NCBI GenBank assembly: GCA_945888995.1
Contig: CAMDBA010000011.1
Location: 1 to 40,976, forward strand
Reading direction: 5' to 3'
Source of the DNA: a bacterium UBP8_UBA817
GTDB taxonomy: Bacteria; Margulisbacteria; Marinamargulisbacteria; CAMDBA01
Length of the DNA: 40,976 bases
Within the stretch, counting starts at the first letter, position 1. The number at the start of each line of letters is the position of its first letter. Position numbers and translations under genes: made by a program. The notes beneath the pieces were generated by a model. The model worked only from the letters and a program-made list of their open reading frames with translations. It was not told the DNA's origin and ran no database searches. Below are positions 8,302-18,404 of this stretch, piece after piece.

Positions 8302-8868
8302 TTACTCCATCCCTCCCAAATTCCGCCGGTCAACTTCCGACATGAGTTGGTCGTTCGCACTATCGGGTACATAAAGCTCCGTCATAACCTTTGAAAGTAC
8401 CGCATAGTACCAAATGCTCACAAGCGCAAAGCTAATGGCTGTAAGGCCCATCCAAAATATTCGAGGTTGCTCAAATGCGAATAGCTTCCACATCACCATA
8501 AATAAAATAATTTCCGCTGACATCAGAAGCAAATGTAAAAGTGCCCATTGATAATTGATATCGACTAAGAGTCCTTTTGCTTTTAACAGGCTATGTTTTA
8601 ACTGGTTTTGAGTGTAAGTTTGTTTATCGGCGCGTATCCAATAAATGAGATTCCAACCGACTTTATGGATCGCATAGATCATGATGCCGAGAAACGCAGC
8701 AAAGAAGGCTTCCTTCACTGTGAAATCGGAAATAATCGCCGAGATTCCGTTGTTGTTGATGAGCCACTTGTAAAGCGTCACAGCAAAAAAGCCCGGGAAG
8801 ATGTGACGAACGAGGTTTTCAAGGTCTCTTACAAAGGTCGAGACAGCTTCAATCAGAAAGTTTTTCAT
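8302..8868 (-). CDS. Unknown four-helix membrane protein
   Basis: No family recognised. The 188 residues hold about four hydrophobic segments: near 20-37, 50-75, 104-127 and 132-160. The third and fourth are rich in Leu/Met/Trp. The short N-terminus and the charged C-terminal tail (ending DRRNLGGME) are hydrophilic. A good ribosome site, AAAGGAC, precedes the ATG by about 6 bases. It stands alone, leftward, between the fic cassette and the glf gene. A plausible inner-membrane protein of unknown role. Confidence 0.75.
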   Translation of the reverse strand: MKNFLIEAVSTFVRDLENLVRHIFPGFFAVTLYKWLINNNGISAIISDFTVKEAFFAAFLGIMIYAIHKVGWNLIYWIRADKQTYTQNQLKHSLLKAKGLLVDINYQWALLHLLLMSAEIILFMVMWKLFAFEQPRIFWMGLTAISFALVSIWYYAVLSKVMTELYVPDSANDQLMSEVDRRNLGGME

Positions 8869-9258
8869 AATCGTCCTTTCCCGCTAATCTGTATTTACAT
8901 TAATAATAAATCTGCTCTCAAAATCAAAATGTGCCGGGATTTGAAATCCAGTTGATCAAGCGCACTTTGAAGCGCTTTGAGAAGGGTTTTTTTTGTTCTA
9001 ATTTTTGTTCTAGAATAGACACCATGCGGTCTCTTACCTGTTCTTGGCGTAATTTTCGGCTGCCATTGAGAGTCTGGATAGTCTGTACATATTTATCGGG
9101 TCTCCTTTTGAGGGTAATAGTGATAGTAAAAGGTGTCGTATTTGCCTTCTGCTAGTTTAGACACCATGTTATGCTAAAAGTTCCGGTGTAAAGATAAAGC
9201 GTAAGATTAAGTTTAACCTATGGAGTATCATTTTAGATAGACGGAGTGTGTAAATACA
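8869..9258. other. Intergenic region with direct repeats and a decayed ORF
   Basis: No intact gene of normal form. It holds a small minus-strand frame described separately, and a 17-base direct repeat, CTAGNNTAGACACCATG, at 9010-9026 and 9152-9168 (only the two N positions differ). On the plus strand a hairpin AAGCGC/GCGCTT at about 8959-8978 is followed by GGGTTTTTTTT, which resembles a terminator. Confidence 0.4.
8924..9167 (-). pseudogene. Possible frameshifted small basic protein
   Basis: The minus strand is open for 75 codons from 9151 to a stop at 8924-8926. It reads as a coherent, basic, protein-like sequence (for example KRRPDKYVQTIQTLNGSRK, then a helical Glu/Gln/Lys segment), but that frame has no standard upstream start. 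An ATG at 9167 in another frame could join it by one slip at a TTTT run near 9130. A start at the internal ATG (9025) would give about 33 residues. The direct repeat places ATGGTGTCT at both ATGs. It is either a decayed gene or a spurious frame. Confidence 0.25.
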
Positions 9259-10356
9259 ATGAAATATGATTACTTGATTGTCGGGTGCGGATTATTCGGT
9301 GCGACTTTTGCCGAGCAGATGATGAAAAATGGAAAATCGGTTCTGATGATCGATAAACGTCCTCATATCGGCGGCAATGTCTACACGGAATCCACAGAAG
9401 GGATCAATGTTCATAAATACGGCGCTCATATTTTTCACACCAGCAACGAAGCTGTCTGGAATTACATACGGCAATTTGCCACATTTAATCATTATGTAAA
9501 CCGTCCTAAAGTAAACTATAAAGGCAAATATTATTCATTTCCCATTAACTTAATGACTCTCTATCAAATGTGGGGCGTGACAACTCCGGCCGAAGCAGAA
9601 GCCAAGCTCGCGTCTGTTCGGGTTCCAATCGAGCATCCTCAAAACCTCGAAGAATGGATACTCTCTCAGGTCGGTGAAGAAATTTACGAAACCTTTATAA
9701 AAGGATATACCACCAAACAATGGGGGCGGCAGCCCTCAGAGCTCCCGACATTTATTATCAGACGCCTGCCGATTCGGCTGACTTTTGACGATAATTATTT
9801 TAACGATCCGTATCAGGGAATTCCGATTGGGGGCTACACGCCGATTATCGAGGCCATGACTAAAGGTGCGGATATTCACTTAGGAGTCGATTTTTTCGCG
9901 GACCAGGCCGCATGGGAAGCCAAAGCGGATAAAGTGGTTTTTACAGGAAAGATCGATGAATATTACGATTATCGGTTCGGCGAACTGGAATATCGGACAC
10001 TTCGTTTTGATACGAAAGTGCTGGATATGCCGGACTATCAGGGAAATGCGGTCATTAATTATACGGATGAAGATACACCGTATACCCGGATATTAGAACA
10101 CAAGCATTTCGAATTCGAGCAAGGTCCGAAGACCGTTGTAACCTGGGAATATCCTGATGCGTGGGACCGCTCTAAAGTGCCGTATTATCCTGTTAATGAT
10201 AAACGGAATATGGAGTTATATCATCAATATGACGCGCTCAAAGTCGACTCTGCTCACGTTATATTCGGCGGACGTCTGGCCGAATACCGGTATTATGACA
10301 TGCATCAGGTGATCGCGTCCGCACTCGCAACAGCACAAAAAGAATTCAATTCATAA
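9259..10356 (+). CDS. glf: UDP-galactopyranose mutase
   Basis: Converts UDP-galactopyranose to UDP-galactofuranose for cell-surface polysaccharide, using reduced FAD as a nucleophile. The N-terminal FAD-binding fold shows VGCGLFGATFAEQMM, followed by IDKRPHIGGNVYTE. Family-typical segments GAHIFHTSNEAVWNYI, FPINLMTLYQMWG and KGYTTKQWGRQPSELP are present. The length (365) is standard. The start is preceded by GGAG at a rather long 12-base distance. It is monocistronic by position; the galE gene in this window could supply its UDP-galactose substrate. Confidence 0.96.
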   Translation: MKYDYLIVGCGLFGATFAEQMMKNGKSVLMIDKRPHIGGNVYTESTEGINVHKYGAHIFHTSNEAVWNYIRQFATFNHYVNRPKVNYKGKYYSFPINLMTLYQMWGVTTPAEAEAKLASVRVPIEHPQNLEEWILSQVGEEIYETFIKGYTTKQWGRQPSELPTFIIRRLPIRLTFDDNYFNDPYQGIPIGGYTPIIEAMTKGADIHLGVDFFADQAAWEAKADKVVFTGKIDEYYDYRFGELEYRTLRFDTKVLDMPDYQGNAVINYTDEDTPYTRILEHKHFEFEQGPKTVVTWEYPDAWDRSKVPYYPVNDKRNMELYHQYDALKVDSAHVIFGGRLAEYRYYDMHQVIASALATAQKEFNS

Positions 10357-10429
10357 CCTTTGAAATTGAAATGTTTTGAGGAATGCCTCTGCCGATAGGC
10401 GAGCTTATCATAAAGAGACAAACGTGCGC

Positions 10430-10458
10430 TTTACCCTGGGCTGAGATATCGATATAAT
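10430..10458 (+). promoter_or_regulatory. Promoter of the rhodanese-mdh-sdh operon
   Basis: TTTACC (10430-10435), a 17-base spacer and a perfect TATAAT (10453-10458) form a good sigma-70 promoter about 85 bases before the rhodanese start. Confidence 0.55.
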
Positions 10459-10543
10459 TAGGGCAATTCAGCCAAGTTCACGGCATCCGATTCGTTCAAA
10501 GAGCGGTATGCAAAATTGAGATGTCAGAGAAAGGGCCTAGGTC

Positions 10544-10870
10544 ATGCAGGTAGATGAAATCTCAGTCGTTGAGCTAAAATCGAAACTCGATAATGGGTCT
10601 GAGGTGCTGTTAATCGATGTTCGTGAACCAGAAGAATATGCGATCTGTAAAATTGAGCAGGCCCGCTTAATTCCGCTTCAGACTTTGGCGGAGTATGTCG
10701 GGAATTTCGATAAAACAGCATCCTATGTGATCTGTTGTAAAGCCGGCGGCAGAAGTGCTGCTGCGGTGTCTTATTTCAAGCAACAAGGTTTTGGCGATGT
10801 AAAGAATCTGACCGGTGGAATGATGAGCTGGGTTCAGGAAATAGATCCGACATTATCTAAATATTGGTAA
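10544..10870 (+). CDS. Single-domain rhodanese-like sulfurtransferase
   Basis: A 108-residue cytosolic rhodanese domain. It has the fold signature LLIDVREPEEY near residue 23 and the active-site loop C65-KAGGR, which fits the six-residue CxxGxR loop of sulfur-carrying rhodaneses. A C-terminal LTGGMMSWVQEIDP segment is also typical. It would carry a persulfide sulfur or act in sulfur transfer; the acceptor is unknown. It lies 28 bases before mdh and appears to be the first gene of that operon. Confidence 0.92.
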   Translation: MQVDEISVVELKSKLDNGSEVLLIDVREPEEYAICKIEQARLIPLQTLAEYVGNFDKTASYVICCKAGGRSAAAVSYFKQQGFGDVKNLTGGMMSWVQEIDPTLSKYW

Positions 10871-10898
10871 AATAAAATTATTTTTGGAGGAAAATCAC

Positions 10899-11831
10899 AT
10901 GTCTAGAAAGAAAGTAACTGTTGTCGGAGCCGGATTTGTCGGCGCGACGACCGCTCAAAGAATCGTGGAAAAACAACTCGCAGACGTTGTTTTAATTGAT
11001 GTTGTTGAAGGAATGCCTCAGGGAAAAGCCCTCGATATGATGCAGTCGGCTGCCGTCGAAGGATTTGATACCGAAATTACTGGAACAAATAATTATGCGG
11101 ATACGGCCGGATCGGACGTTATCGTGATTACGGCGGGAATTGCCCGTAAACCTGGGATGTCCCGTGATGATCTTTTGACAACAAACGCCTCGATTGTGGG
11201 CGGTATTATCGAACAGATCGTTCCTCACTCTCCGAATGCTGTTGTGATTGTGGTCACTAATCCATTAGATGTTATGACATATCTGGCCTGGAAAAAGTCA
11301 GGAATCGATCCGAAGCGAGTAATCGGGATGGCCGGTGTTCTGGATTCTGCACGATATGCATGTTTTATCGCGCAGGAATTAAACTGTTCAATTAAAGATG
11401 TTCGGGCGATGGTTCTGGGTGGACATGGCGATTCAATGGTCCCTGTTCCGGATTATTCCACTGTAAACGGTGTTCCGATTACACAGCTTATTTCGGCAGA
11501 ACGAATCGAAGCGATCAATACCCGTACCCGTAACGGTGGCGCTGAGATCGTAGCCTTGTTAAAAACCGGTAGCGCGTATTATGCGCCGGCTTCATCGGTA
11601 ACGGCGATGGTTGAAGCGGTTTTATTGAATTCTAATCGTATTTTACCTGTTTGTGCGTATTTGACCGGCGAATATGGTGTGGATGATTTCTATTGTGGTG
11701 TTCCTGCCGCTCTCGGCACGACCGGTGTTCAAAAAATCATCGAAATCAAACTCAATGATGAAGATAAGCAAGCGCTTCAGCGCTCCGCTTCAGACGTCTT
11801 AGCCTTGATCAACAAGCTATCTCTGGTTTAA
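10899..11831 (+). CDS. mdh: Malate dehydrogenase (LDH-like class)
   Basis: Oxidises malate to oxaloacetate with NAD in the TCA cycle. The Rossmann motif VGAGFVGATTAQ, Asp34 for NAD preference, the substrate arginines R83 and R89 (R83 favours malate over lactate), R152 and the catalytic H176 in LGGHGDSM are all present. The length is 310. The start was set at the ATG at 10899 because GGAGG lies 7 bases upstream; a TTG at 10884 would overlap that ribosome site. It is directly followed by sdhC, so malate and succinate oxidation are co-expressed. Confidence 0.96.
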   Translation: MSRKKVTVVGAGFVGATTAQRIVEKQLADVVLIDVVEGMPQGKALDMMQSAAVEGFDTEITGTNNYADTAGSDVIVITAGIARKPGMSRDDLLTTNASIVGGIIEQIVPHSPNAVVIVVTNPLDVMTYLAWKKSGIDPKRVIGMAGVLDSARYACFIAQELNCSIKDVRAMVLGGHGDSMVPVPDYSTVNGVPITQLISAERIEAINTRTRNGGAEIVALLKTGSAYYAPASSVTAMVEAVLLNSNRILPVCAYLTGEYGVDDFYCGVPAALGTTGVQKIIEIKLNDEDKQALQRSASDVLALINKLSLV

Positions 11832-11840
11832 GGAGTACAG

Positions 11841-12530
11841 ATGTCGGCAGTCAAACGCTATCTTTCATCGTCTATTGGTAAAAAGCAGATTATCGCGGCT
11901 TCAGGCTTTTTATTGATCGTTTATGTGGTCTTGCATTTAATTGGTAATCTCTTAATCTTTGCCGGCCCGGATGCCTTTAACGGATATACCGAAAAACTTC
12001 ATTCTTTGGGATTGGTTTTACGGCTTATCGAATTTGGCTTAGCGTCGGTTTTTGTTATTCACATTGGATTTACTGCCAAAGTAGTCATGGAAAATCGATG
12101 GGCAAGAAGTGAACGTTATAACGTCAGTGATGCATCGGAAACCCGGTCTTTTGCGGCCAAAATGATGGCATATTCTGGCTCGTTAATTTTACTTTTCTTA
12201 TTTTTTCATCTTGCGGATTTCACTTTTGCAGATCCGTATAGCCAGGCCAGCGAAATCCGGGATATTAATTTCGGGCTCTACGGGCTGGTTTATAATTCAT
12301 TTTTGAATCCCGTTCGGTCAATTTTTTATATTCTGGTAATGGTTGCCGTCGGACTTCACGTCAGTCATTCGGCTCAAAGCTTGGTTCAGACGTTCGGATT
12401 GATGCCGGCTAAGTACAAACCGCTTATTCGCCGGTGCAGTATCGGGTTGGGAATTGTGGTTACGGTTCTTTTCAGCAGCATTCCTATCTATATTATGATT
12501 CATCGGAATTTTTGGTCATTTTTTAATTAA
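11841..12530 (+). CDS. sdhC: Succinate dehydrogenase/fumarate reductase cytochrome b (B-type)
   Basis: Membrane anchor that passes electrons between the iron-sulfur subunit and quinone. The 229-residue single-subunit form has five hydrophobic helices. Histidines H32, H74, H123 and H173 (or H176) are spaced as in di-heme B-type cytochromes such as that of Bacillus subtilis. This class usually uses menaquinone. A GGAG ribosome site precedes the ATG. It is followed after 9 bases by sdhA. From sequence alone the direction (succinate oxidation or fumarate reduction) is not fixed. Confidence 0.94.
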   Translation: MSAVKRYLSSSIGKKQIIAASGFLLIVYVVLHLIGNLLIFAGPDAFNGYTEKLHSLGLVLRLIEFGLASVFVIHIGFTAKVVMENRWARSERYNVSDASETRSFAAKMMAYSGSLILLFLFFHLADFTFADPYSQASEIRDINFGLYGLVYNSFLNPVRSIFYILVMVAVGLHVSHSAQSLVQTFGLMPAKYKPLIRRCSIGLGIVVTVLFSSIPIYIMIHRNFWSFFN

Positions 12531-12539
12531 GGAGACATT

Positions 12540-14456
12540 ATGCCAGTATTAGATGCAAAAATTCCCGAAGGACCGCTCGAAGAGAAATGGTCTAACTATA
12601 AATTCAAAAGCAAACTCGTCAATCCGACTAATCGCCGCAAGCATACGATTATTGTTGTCGGAACCGGGTTAGCCGGAAGCGCTGCAGCCGCGACTTTGGC
12701 GGAACAGGGCTATCAGGTAAAAGCCTTTACGATGCATGATTCTCCGCGCAGAGCCCACAGTATCGCAGCTCAAGGGGGAATCAATGCGGCCAAAAATTAC
12801 TGCAACGATGGCGATAGCGTCCGTCGCTTGTTTTACGATACGATTAAGGGCGGAGATTTCAGGTCCCGTGAAGCCAACGTCCATCGTCTGGCAGAAATCA
12901 GTGCCAATATCATCGACCAATGTGTCGCTCAGGGCGTACCGTTTGCGCGTGAATATAGCGGATATCTTGAAAACCGGTCATTCGGTGGAACTCAGGTGTC
13001 CAGAACGTTTTACGCAAAAGGGCAGACGGGACAGCAGCTTTTATTAGGGGCTTACAGCGCATTAATGAAGGAAGTCGATAACGGCAACGTTACATTGTAT
13101 ACACGGCGTGAAATGGTGGATCTCGTGGTAATCGATGGTATAGCCAGAGGTATTATTGTCCGCAACGAAATTACCGGTAAGATCGAGTCTTATGCAGCCG
13201 ATGCTGTTTTATTGGCAACGGGAGGCTATACGAATGTCTTTTTTCTCTCAACCAATGCGATGGGATGTAATGTGACCGCCGCTTGGCGTGCCCATAAAAA
13301 AGGCGCTTTGTTTGCCAATCCTTGCTACACCCAAATTCATCCGACATGTATTCCGGTTCACGGAGAATATCAATCTAAATTGACGTTGATGAGCGAAAGT
13401 CTGCGAAACGATGGCCGTGTTTGGGTCCCGAAAGTAAAAGAAGATCGCCGTCCGCCGCATTTGATTCCTGAAGCAGAGCGGGATTATTTTTTGGAACGCA
13501 AATACCCGAGCTTCGGAAACCTCGTGCCACGGGATTTAGCATCTCGAAATGTAAAAGAACAATGTGATCAAGGTAAGGGCCTAGGTTCAACCGGATTTGC
13601 GGTTTGTCTCGACTTTTCGGAGTCTATCAAACGGCTTGGCGCCGATGTCATTCGGTCGCGATATGAAAATTTATTTGAAATGTATGAAAAAATAACCGGT
13701 AGCGATCCTTATAAAGAACCGATGTTAATTTACCCGGCACCTCATTATGCAATGGGGGGGTTATGGGTGGATTATGATTTGATGAGCACAGTTCCGGGCT
13801 TGTTCGTCTTGGGAGAAGCCAATTTCTCAGATCATGGTGCAAATCGTCTCGGCGCAAGCGCCTTGATGCAGGGTCTTGCCGATGGATATTTTGTTATTCC
13901 ATCTACGCTACCTAATTATATTGCAGGGTCTTCTCTTTCACAGGTGACCACCGATCATCCGGCATTTAAGCAAGCTGAAGAAGACGCCTCCAAAAAAATT
14001 AAGCAGCTTCTTGGCATTAAAGGAAAGAAAACCGTTGATGCCTTTCACAGAGAATTAGGCCTACTACTCTGGGATAAATGTGGAATGGCACGTAACGAAG
14101 AGGGGCTTACCGAAGCTTTGAAGAAAATCCCTGAAATCCGTCAGGAATTCTGGGAAAATGTGACCGTAAGCGGTTCAGAAGGTGAACTTAATCAAACCTT
14201 GGAACGTGCCGGACGAGTGGCTGATTTTCTGGAATTCGGAGAATTAATGGTACAAGACGCTTTGCACAGACGAGAATCTTGTGGCGGACATTTCAGAGAA
14301 GAATGCCAGACACCGGATGGTGAGGCCGCTCGGAATGACGACCAATTTTGTTATGTTGGCGCTTGGGGATTTAATGGGGTCGACGCGGCACCTACACTAC
14401 ATAAAGAACCGTTAACTTTTGAATCCGTACCCCTTACTCAAAGGAGTTATCGCTAA
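12540..14456 (+). CDS. sdhA: Succinate dehydrogenase/fumarate reductase flavoprotein subunit
   Basis: Catalytic subunit with covalently bound FAD. The nucleotide-binding start [20 protein letters not shown] is followed by the flavin-linking histidine in [16 protein letters not shown]. The capping and substrate regions ([51 protein letters not shown]) are intact. At 638 residues it matches the B-type SdhA. The ATG follows AAGGAG. Its TAA stop overlaps the sdhB ATG (TAATG), so the two subunits are translationally coupled. Confidence 0.97.
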   Translation: MPVLDAKIPEGPLEEKWSNYKFKSKLVNPTNRRKHTIIVVGTGLAGSAAAATLAEQGYQVKAFTMHDSPRRAHSIAAQGGINAAKNYCNDGDSVRRLFYDTIKGGDFRSREANVHRLAEISANIIDQCVAQGVPFAREYSGYLENRSFGGTQVSRTFYAKGQTGQQLLLGAYSALMKEVDNGNVTLYTRREMVDLVVIDGIARGIIVRNEITGKIESYAADAVLLATGGYTNVFFLSTNAMGCNVTAAWRAHKKGALFANPCYTQIHPTCIPVHGEYQSKLTLMSESLRNDGRVWVPKVKEDRRPPHLIPEAERDYFLERKYPSFGNLVPRDLASRNVKEQCDQGKGLGSTGFAVCLDFSESIKRLGADVIRSRYENLFEMYEKITGSDPYKEPMLIYPAPHYAMGGLWVDYDLMSTVPGLFVLGEANFSDHGANRLGASALMQGLADGYFVIPSTLPNYIAGSSLSQVTTDHPAFKQAEEDASKKIKQLLGIKGKKTVDAFHRELGLLLWDKCGMARNEEGLTEALKKIPEIRQEFWENVTVSGSEGELNQTLERAGRVADFLEFGELMVQDALHRRESCGGHFREECQTPDGEAARNDDQFCYVGAWGFNGVDAAPTLHKEPLTFESVPLTQRSYR

Positions 14457-15208
14457 TGTCTAAACTCGACTTAACCTTAAAAGTCTGGCGCCAAAAAGAT
14501 GCCAATTCTCCGGGTAAATTTGAAATTTATCTGGCACGAGGGATTGATGAGGACGCGTCTTTTCTTGAAATGCTGGATGTGATTAATGAAGAATTAACCC
14601 AAAAAGGTCAGGATCCGATTGCTTTTGATCATGATTGCCGAGAAGGGATTTGCGGCACCTGCGGTGCAGTTGTCAACGGAAGGGCCCATGGGCCGTTGAA
14701 GACGACGACATTATGCCAGCTGCATATGCGGCATTTTAAAAACAACGACACGATTGTAATCGAGCCGTTTCGCTCTCGGGCGATTCCGGTTGTCAGAGAC
14801 TTGGTGATCGATCGGTCGGCATTTGACCGAGTGATTGCGGCAGGCGGTTATATCTCGGTTCGGACCGGAAGCGCCCCCGAAGCCAATTCGATGCTGGTGC
14901 CGAAGCAGGACTCGGAAAAAGGATTTGATTCCGCCCAATGTATCGGATGCGCCGCATGTGTGGCCGCATGTCCGAACGCATCTGCGATGCTCTTCGTTTC
15001 AGCCAAAATCAGCCATCTCGCCGTCTTGCCTCAAGGTCAACCCGAGCGTCTTAAGCGGGTGGTAAAAATGGTGCATGCGATGGATAAAGAAGGATTTGGA
15101 AACTGTTCAAATGAATATGAATGCGAAGCGGCTTGCCCGAAGGGAATTAAGGTCGCTAATATAAACCTGATGAACCGTGATTTTTTCAAGGCGAATTTGA
15201 CTACATAA
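14456..15208 (+). CDS. sdhB: Succinate dehydrogenase/fumarate reductase iron-sulfur subunit
   Basis: Carries three Fe-S centres between the flavin and the cytochrome. The [2Fe-2S] ligands are C61, C66, C69 and C87. The remaining two clusters are bound by C162, C165, C168 and C172 in [12 protein letters not shown], and by C217, C223 and C227 in [14 protein letters not shown]. The length is 250. The start overlaps the sdhA stop by one base. It is the last of the sdhCAB set; pyrG follows after 19 bases, so the same transcript may continue. Confidence 0.97.
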   Translation: MSKLDLTLKVWRQKDANSPGKFEIYLARGIDEDASFLEMLDVINEELTQKGQDPIAFDHDCREGICGTCGAVVNGRAHGPLKTTTLCQLHMRHFKNNDTIVIEPFRSRAIPVVRDLVIDRSAFDRVIAAGGYISVRTGSAPEANSMLVPKQDSEKGFDSAQCIGCAACVAACPNASAMLFVSAKISHLAVLPQGQPERLKRVVKMVHAMDKEGFGNCSNEYECEAACPKGIKVANINLMNRDFFKANLTT

Positions 15209-15227
15209 GTTTTTTTAAGGAACACTC

Positions 15228-16853
15228 GTGAGCATACATCCAACTAAGTTTATTTTTATTACAGGTGGCGTTGTGTCGTCATTAGGAAAAGGCATTACCG
15301 CAGCCTCATTGGGTATGCTGTTAAAAAGCCAAGGTCTGAAAGTGACCATCCAAAAATTTGATCCGTATTTGAATGTGGATCCCGGGACGATGAGTCCGTA
15401 TCAGCATGGGGAAGTTTTTGTCACCGAAGACGGATGCGAAACCGATCTTGATCTTGGCCATTATGAGCGGTTTGTCGATCAGAATCTGACACGCTTAAAT
15501 AACGTGACATCCGGTATGATTTTTTGGGATGTATTAACCAAAGAACGAAAAGGGGAATACCTCGGTCATACGGTTCAGATTATTCCGCATGTCACCAATG
15601 AAATTAAAGCCCGTATCACCGCTGCTTTGGAAAACGAACATTTTGATGTGGTGATTACCGAAATCGGGGGAACGATCGGAGATATCGAGAGTCTTCCGTT
15701 TCTGGAGGCGATTCGCCAGTTTCAATTCGAACATAAAAATGATTCGATCCAAATTCATGTGACATTGGTACCGTATCTCACCACCTCCGGTGAGTTTAAA
15801 ACCAAGCCCACCCAACACAGCGTTAAAGAATTAAGGGCAATCGGGATTCATCCTGACGTGATTGTTTGCCGGTCGTTTCAGCCGTTAACCTATGATTTGA
15901 AGCAAAAAATAGCCTTATTCTGTGATGTGACAACAGATGCGGTTATTACAGCGGTAGACGTCGATAGTATCTATGACGTTCCGTTGATTTTAGAAAATGA
16001 AAAGCTAGATCAGGTCGTTTTAGAAAAATTAAAATTAGAAAAACATCCGAATGAGCTGACGGAGTGGAAGAAATTTATTAAAGTCATTCATACCCCTGAT
16101 CTTGAAGTTGTCAAAATCGCGTTGGTCGGAAAATATACCAGTTTGGCGGATGCCTATTTAAGTGTGGCGGAAGCCCTCAAGCATGCGGCGGCTGTCCATC
16201 ATTGCAAAGTGGATATTAAGTGGGTCGATTCGGAAGACATCGAGCGCGATGGTCCGGAAGCCTATTTATCGGATGTAGCCGGGATCCTGATTCCAGGCGG
16301 CTTTGGCAGTCGAGGTGTAGAAGGTAAGATTTTGTCTTCTCAATTTGCCCGGACCAAAGATATTCCTTATTTAGGGCTCTGTCTCGGGATGCATATTGCA
16401 GTCATTGAATTCGGACGGCATGTCCTTCGCCTTGAAGGCGCGAATAGCTCTGAAATCAGCAAAAAAACACCGCATCCGGTTATTGATCTTTTGGATACGC
16501 AGCGTAAAGTGAATCAAAAAGGCGGAACAATGCGTCTGGGAGCTTACCCATGCGTGATTAAATCCGGAACCAAATTATTTGATTCTTATAAGACCCGATT
16601 AATCGAAGAACGTCATCGGCACAGGTACGAATTTAATAACGCTTATCGTGCGGATTTTGAAGCACAGGGAATGGTTTTTTCAGGAACCTCTCCTGATGAA
16701 CAATTAGTTGAAGTTATCGAGCTGACCAATCAAAAATGGTATGTGGCCTGCCAATTCCATCCTGAATTCAAGAGTCGGCCGCAGCGTGCACATCCGTTAT
16801 TTAGAGATTTTATCGGCGCGGCAAAACAGTCCGAAACTGTAGAGAGGACATAA
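15228..16853 (+). CDS. pyrG: CTP synthase
   Basis: Makes CTP from UTP, ATP and glutamine. The N-terminal synthetase domain begins [17 protein letters not shown] with the ATP loop. The C-terminal glutamine amidotransferase domain has GLCLGMH with the nucleophilic cysteine and FHPEFKSRP with the His-Glu pair. The 541 residues are normal. The start is GTG, preceded by AAGGAAC at about 5 bases; no in-frame ATG lies nearby. The family adjacency pyrG-lptA (next gene) links nucleotide sugar supply and envelope assembly only loosely. Confidence 0.97.
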   Translation: MSIHPTKFIFITGGVVSSLGKGITAASLGMLLKSQGLKVTIQKFDPYLNVDPGTMSPYQHGEVFVTEDGCETDLDLGHYERFVDQNLTRLNNVTSGMIFWDVLTKERKGEYLGHTVQIIPHVTNEIKARITAALENEHFDVVITEIGGTIGDIESLPFLEAIRQFQFEHKNDSIQIHVTLVPYLTTSGEFKTKPTQHSVKELRAIGIHPDVIVCRSFQPLTYDLKQKIALFCDVTTDAVITAVDVDSIYDVPLILENEKLDQVVLEKLKLEKHPNELTEWKKFIKVIHTPDLEVVKIALVGKYTSLADAYLSVAEALKHAAAVHHCKVDIKWVDSEDIERDGPEAYLSDVAGILIPGGFGSRGVEGKILSSQFARTKDIPYLGLCLGMHIAVIEFGRHVLRLEGANSSEISKKTPHPVIDLLDTQRKVNQKGGTMRLGAYPCVIKSGTKLFDSYKTRLIEERHRHRYEFNNAYRADFEAQGMVFSGTSPDEQLVEVIELTNQKWYVACQFHPEFKSRPQRAHPLFRDFIGAAKQSETVERT

Positions 16854-16890
16854 GCGTGCACGTTTATTTCGCCTGTCGAGTTATTGCTGT

Positions 16891-17430
16891 ATGAAAAAAT
16901 TAACGGCATTTATTTTGCTAGCTCTAATAATGGTATCTGGTTTTTCGAGTGGTGCTATTGTGGCTGCTCAGAAGTTAAATATTAAAATCACTGCGGATGT
17001 ATTCGAACTGGATGGCGCAAAAAAACAAGTTGTGGCTTCCGGAAACGTGTTGATGATTCAAGATAATCTTAAAGTCCATGGCGATATGGCGAAATACGAC
17101 CAGGATGTCAAAAAAATTGAAGTCACCGGCCATGTGCAAGCGGTCAAAGGCGATATTGCCTTAACTTGCAATCGGATCACAGCCTTTACTCAGGAGGAAC
17201 GCATCTTCGCTGAGGGGGGAGTAAAGTTTTCATTTGCCGGAATTCGTGGAGAATCCAATACTGCTAATATTCAGCTCAAAAACCAAAAAGTCGTTTTAAC
17301 CGGTAATCCTAAAGCATGGCGCGGGACGGATCAGATTTCAGGATCTACCATCACTATTTATCTGGATAAGAAAAAAATTGTAACTGAAGGTCAAACTCAA
17401 GTATTATTGTCTGTAGATAGGTTTAAATAA
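16891..17430 (+). CDS. lptA: LptA/OstA-like periplasmic protein
   Basis: The first 26 residues are a signal peptide (MKKLTAFILLALIMVSGFSS..., Ala-rich cleavage region near AIVAAQ). The rest is an OstA-type beta-jellyroll with repeated short strands such as VVASGNVLMIQDN and IEVTGHVQAVKGD. In diderms LptA bridges lipopolysaccharide across the periplasm. It lacks a clear Shine-Dalgarno. The usual partners lptB and lptC are not adjacent, so a related OstA-domain role is possible. It ends two bases before the next gene. Confidence 0.85.
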   Translation: MKKLTAFILLALIMVSGFSSGAIVAAQKLNIKITADVFELDGAKKQVVASGNVLMIQDNLKVHGDMAKYDQDVKKIEVTGHVQAVKGDIALTCNRITAFTQEERIFAEGGVKFSFAGIRGESNTANIQLKNQKVVLTGNPKAWRGTDQISGSTITIYLDKKKIVTEGQTQVLLSVDRFK

Positions 17431-17432
17431 CA

Positions 17433-18404
17433 ATGCCAGATACCGCAACCGAACTACAACCCAACCGCTTAGTGCCTAAATCAGGTGATGTCTTCGATGT
17501 GATTATCATCGGTGCAGGACCTGCCGGAATGTCCGCTGCATTAGGTGCGGGACGTGCCCGATTAAAAACGCTTATTATCGATAAAGCGTTACCTGGAGGC
17601 CAGACTACAACAGCGTGTAATATTTATAATTACCTCGGTTTTCCAGGCGGTATTCTCGGTGCAGATCTCGCCAAAAAAATGGAAGATCACCTCTTCGAGT
17701 ATGGGATTTACCATACTTGTGAGTCTGTCGATACCATTAATGATATTTATGAAAAAGAAAAAGTCGTTAGAACTGATTTAAACAATTTGTATCGCACAAA
17801 AGGCATTATTATCTCGGTGGGTTTAGAACCAAAAAAATTAAACATGCCATTTGAACGCCAGTTTTTAGGTCGGGGAATTTCTTACTGCGCTCAGTGCGAT
17901 GCCGCTAATTATGCGGGCAAAGTTGTGGCTGTGATCGGAGGCGGAAATTGCGCTTGTTATGCTGCCGATTACCTATCCCAATTTGCAAAAAAAATCTATA
18001 TGATTCACCAAAAAGACCATCTTCGGGCCGTTATGACCCTCAAAGAAAAAATCTTTAATAACCCGATTATCAATTTAATGTGGGACTCCCAAGTCACCGA
18101 AGTATTTGGGATCGATAAGGTTGAAAAAATTAAAGTCGTAAATATGCTCAACGACCAATATACCTGGTTAGACGTCAATGCAATCTTCATCTATGCCGGA
18201 CGAATCCCGCCGGTCGAGATTTTAAATCTGAATCTCAAGCGGGATGAAGGGGGCTTTATTATTACGGATGAATACATGCGAACCAATATCCCCGGGGTCT
18301 ATGCCGCCGGTGATGTCCGCTCCAAACAAATCCGCCAAATCCCCACCGCCGTCTCCGACGGAATGATCGCCGCCATCAACGTCGAACGAGATTTGACTCG
18401 ATAA
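17433..18404 (+). CDS. Thioredoxin-reductase-like flavoprotein
   Basis: FAD-dependent disulfide reductase of the low-molecular-weight TrxB family. IIGAGPAGMSAALGAGRAR binds FAD, and the redox pair is C152-A-Q-C155. A second dinucleotide fold, VIGGGNCACYAADYL, follows. The segment that normally reads HRRxxxR for NADPH binding is HQKDHLRAV here (H192 on), so one of the two specificity arginines is replaced. Electron donor preference may therefore differ from standard NADPH enzymes. The C-terminal GVYAAGDVRSK segment is intact. No thioredoxin gene is nearby. Last gene of the mdh-sdh-pyrG run. Confidence 0.88.
   Translation: MPDTATELQPNRLVPKSGDVFDVIIIGAGPAGMSAALGAGRARLKTLIIDKALPGGQTTTACNIYNYLGFPGGILGADLAKKMEDHLFEYGIYHTCESVDTINDIYEKEKVVRTDLNNLYRTKGIIISVGLEPKKLNMPFERQFLGRGISYCAQCDAANYAGKVVAVIGGGNCACYAADYLSQFAKKIYMIHQKDHLRAVMTLKEKIFNNPIINLMWDSQVTEVFGIDKVEKIKVVNMLNDQYTWLDVNAIFIYAGRIPPVEILNLNLKRDEGGFIITDEYMRTNIPGVYAAGDVRSKQIRQIPTAVSDGMIAAINVERDLTR

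Noticed and set aside
8931-9155. 74-codon plus-strand frame
   Set aside because: Low-complexity Cys/Phe-rich product without a ribosome site; the opposite strand reads more like protein.
10884-10898. Upstream TTG start for malate dehydrogenase
   Set aside because: It overlaps the GGAGG ribosome site that serves the ATG at 10899.
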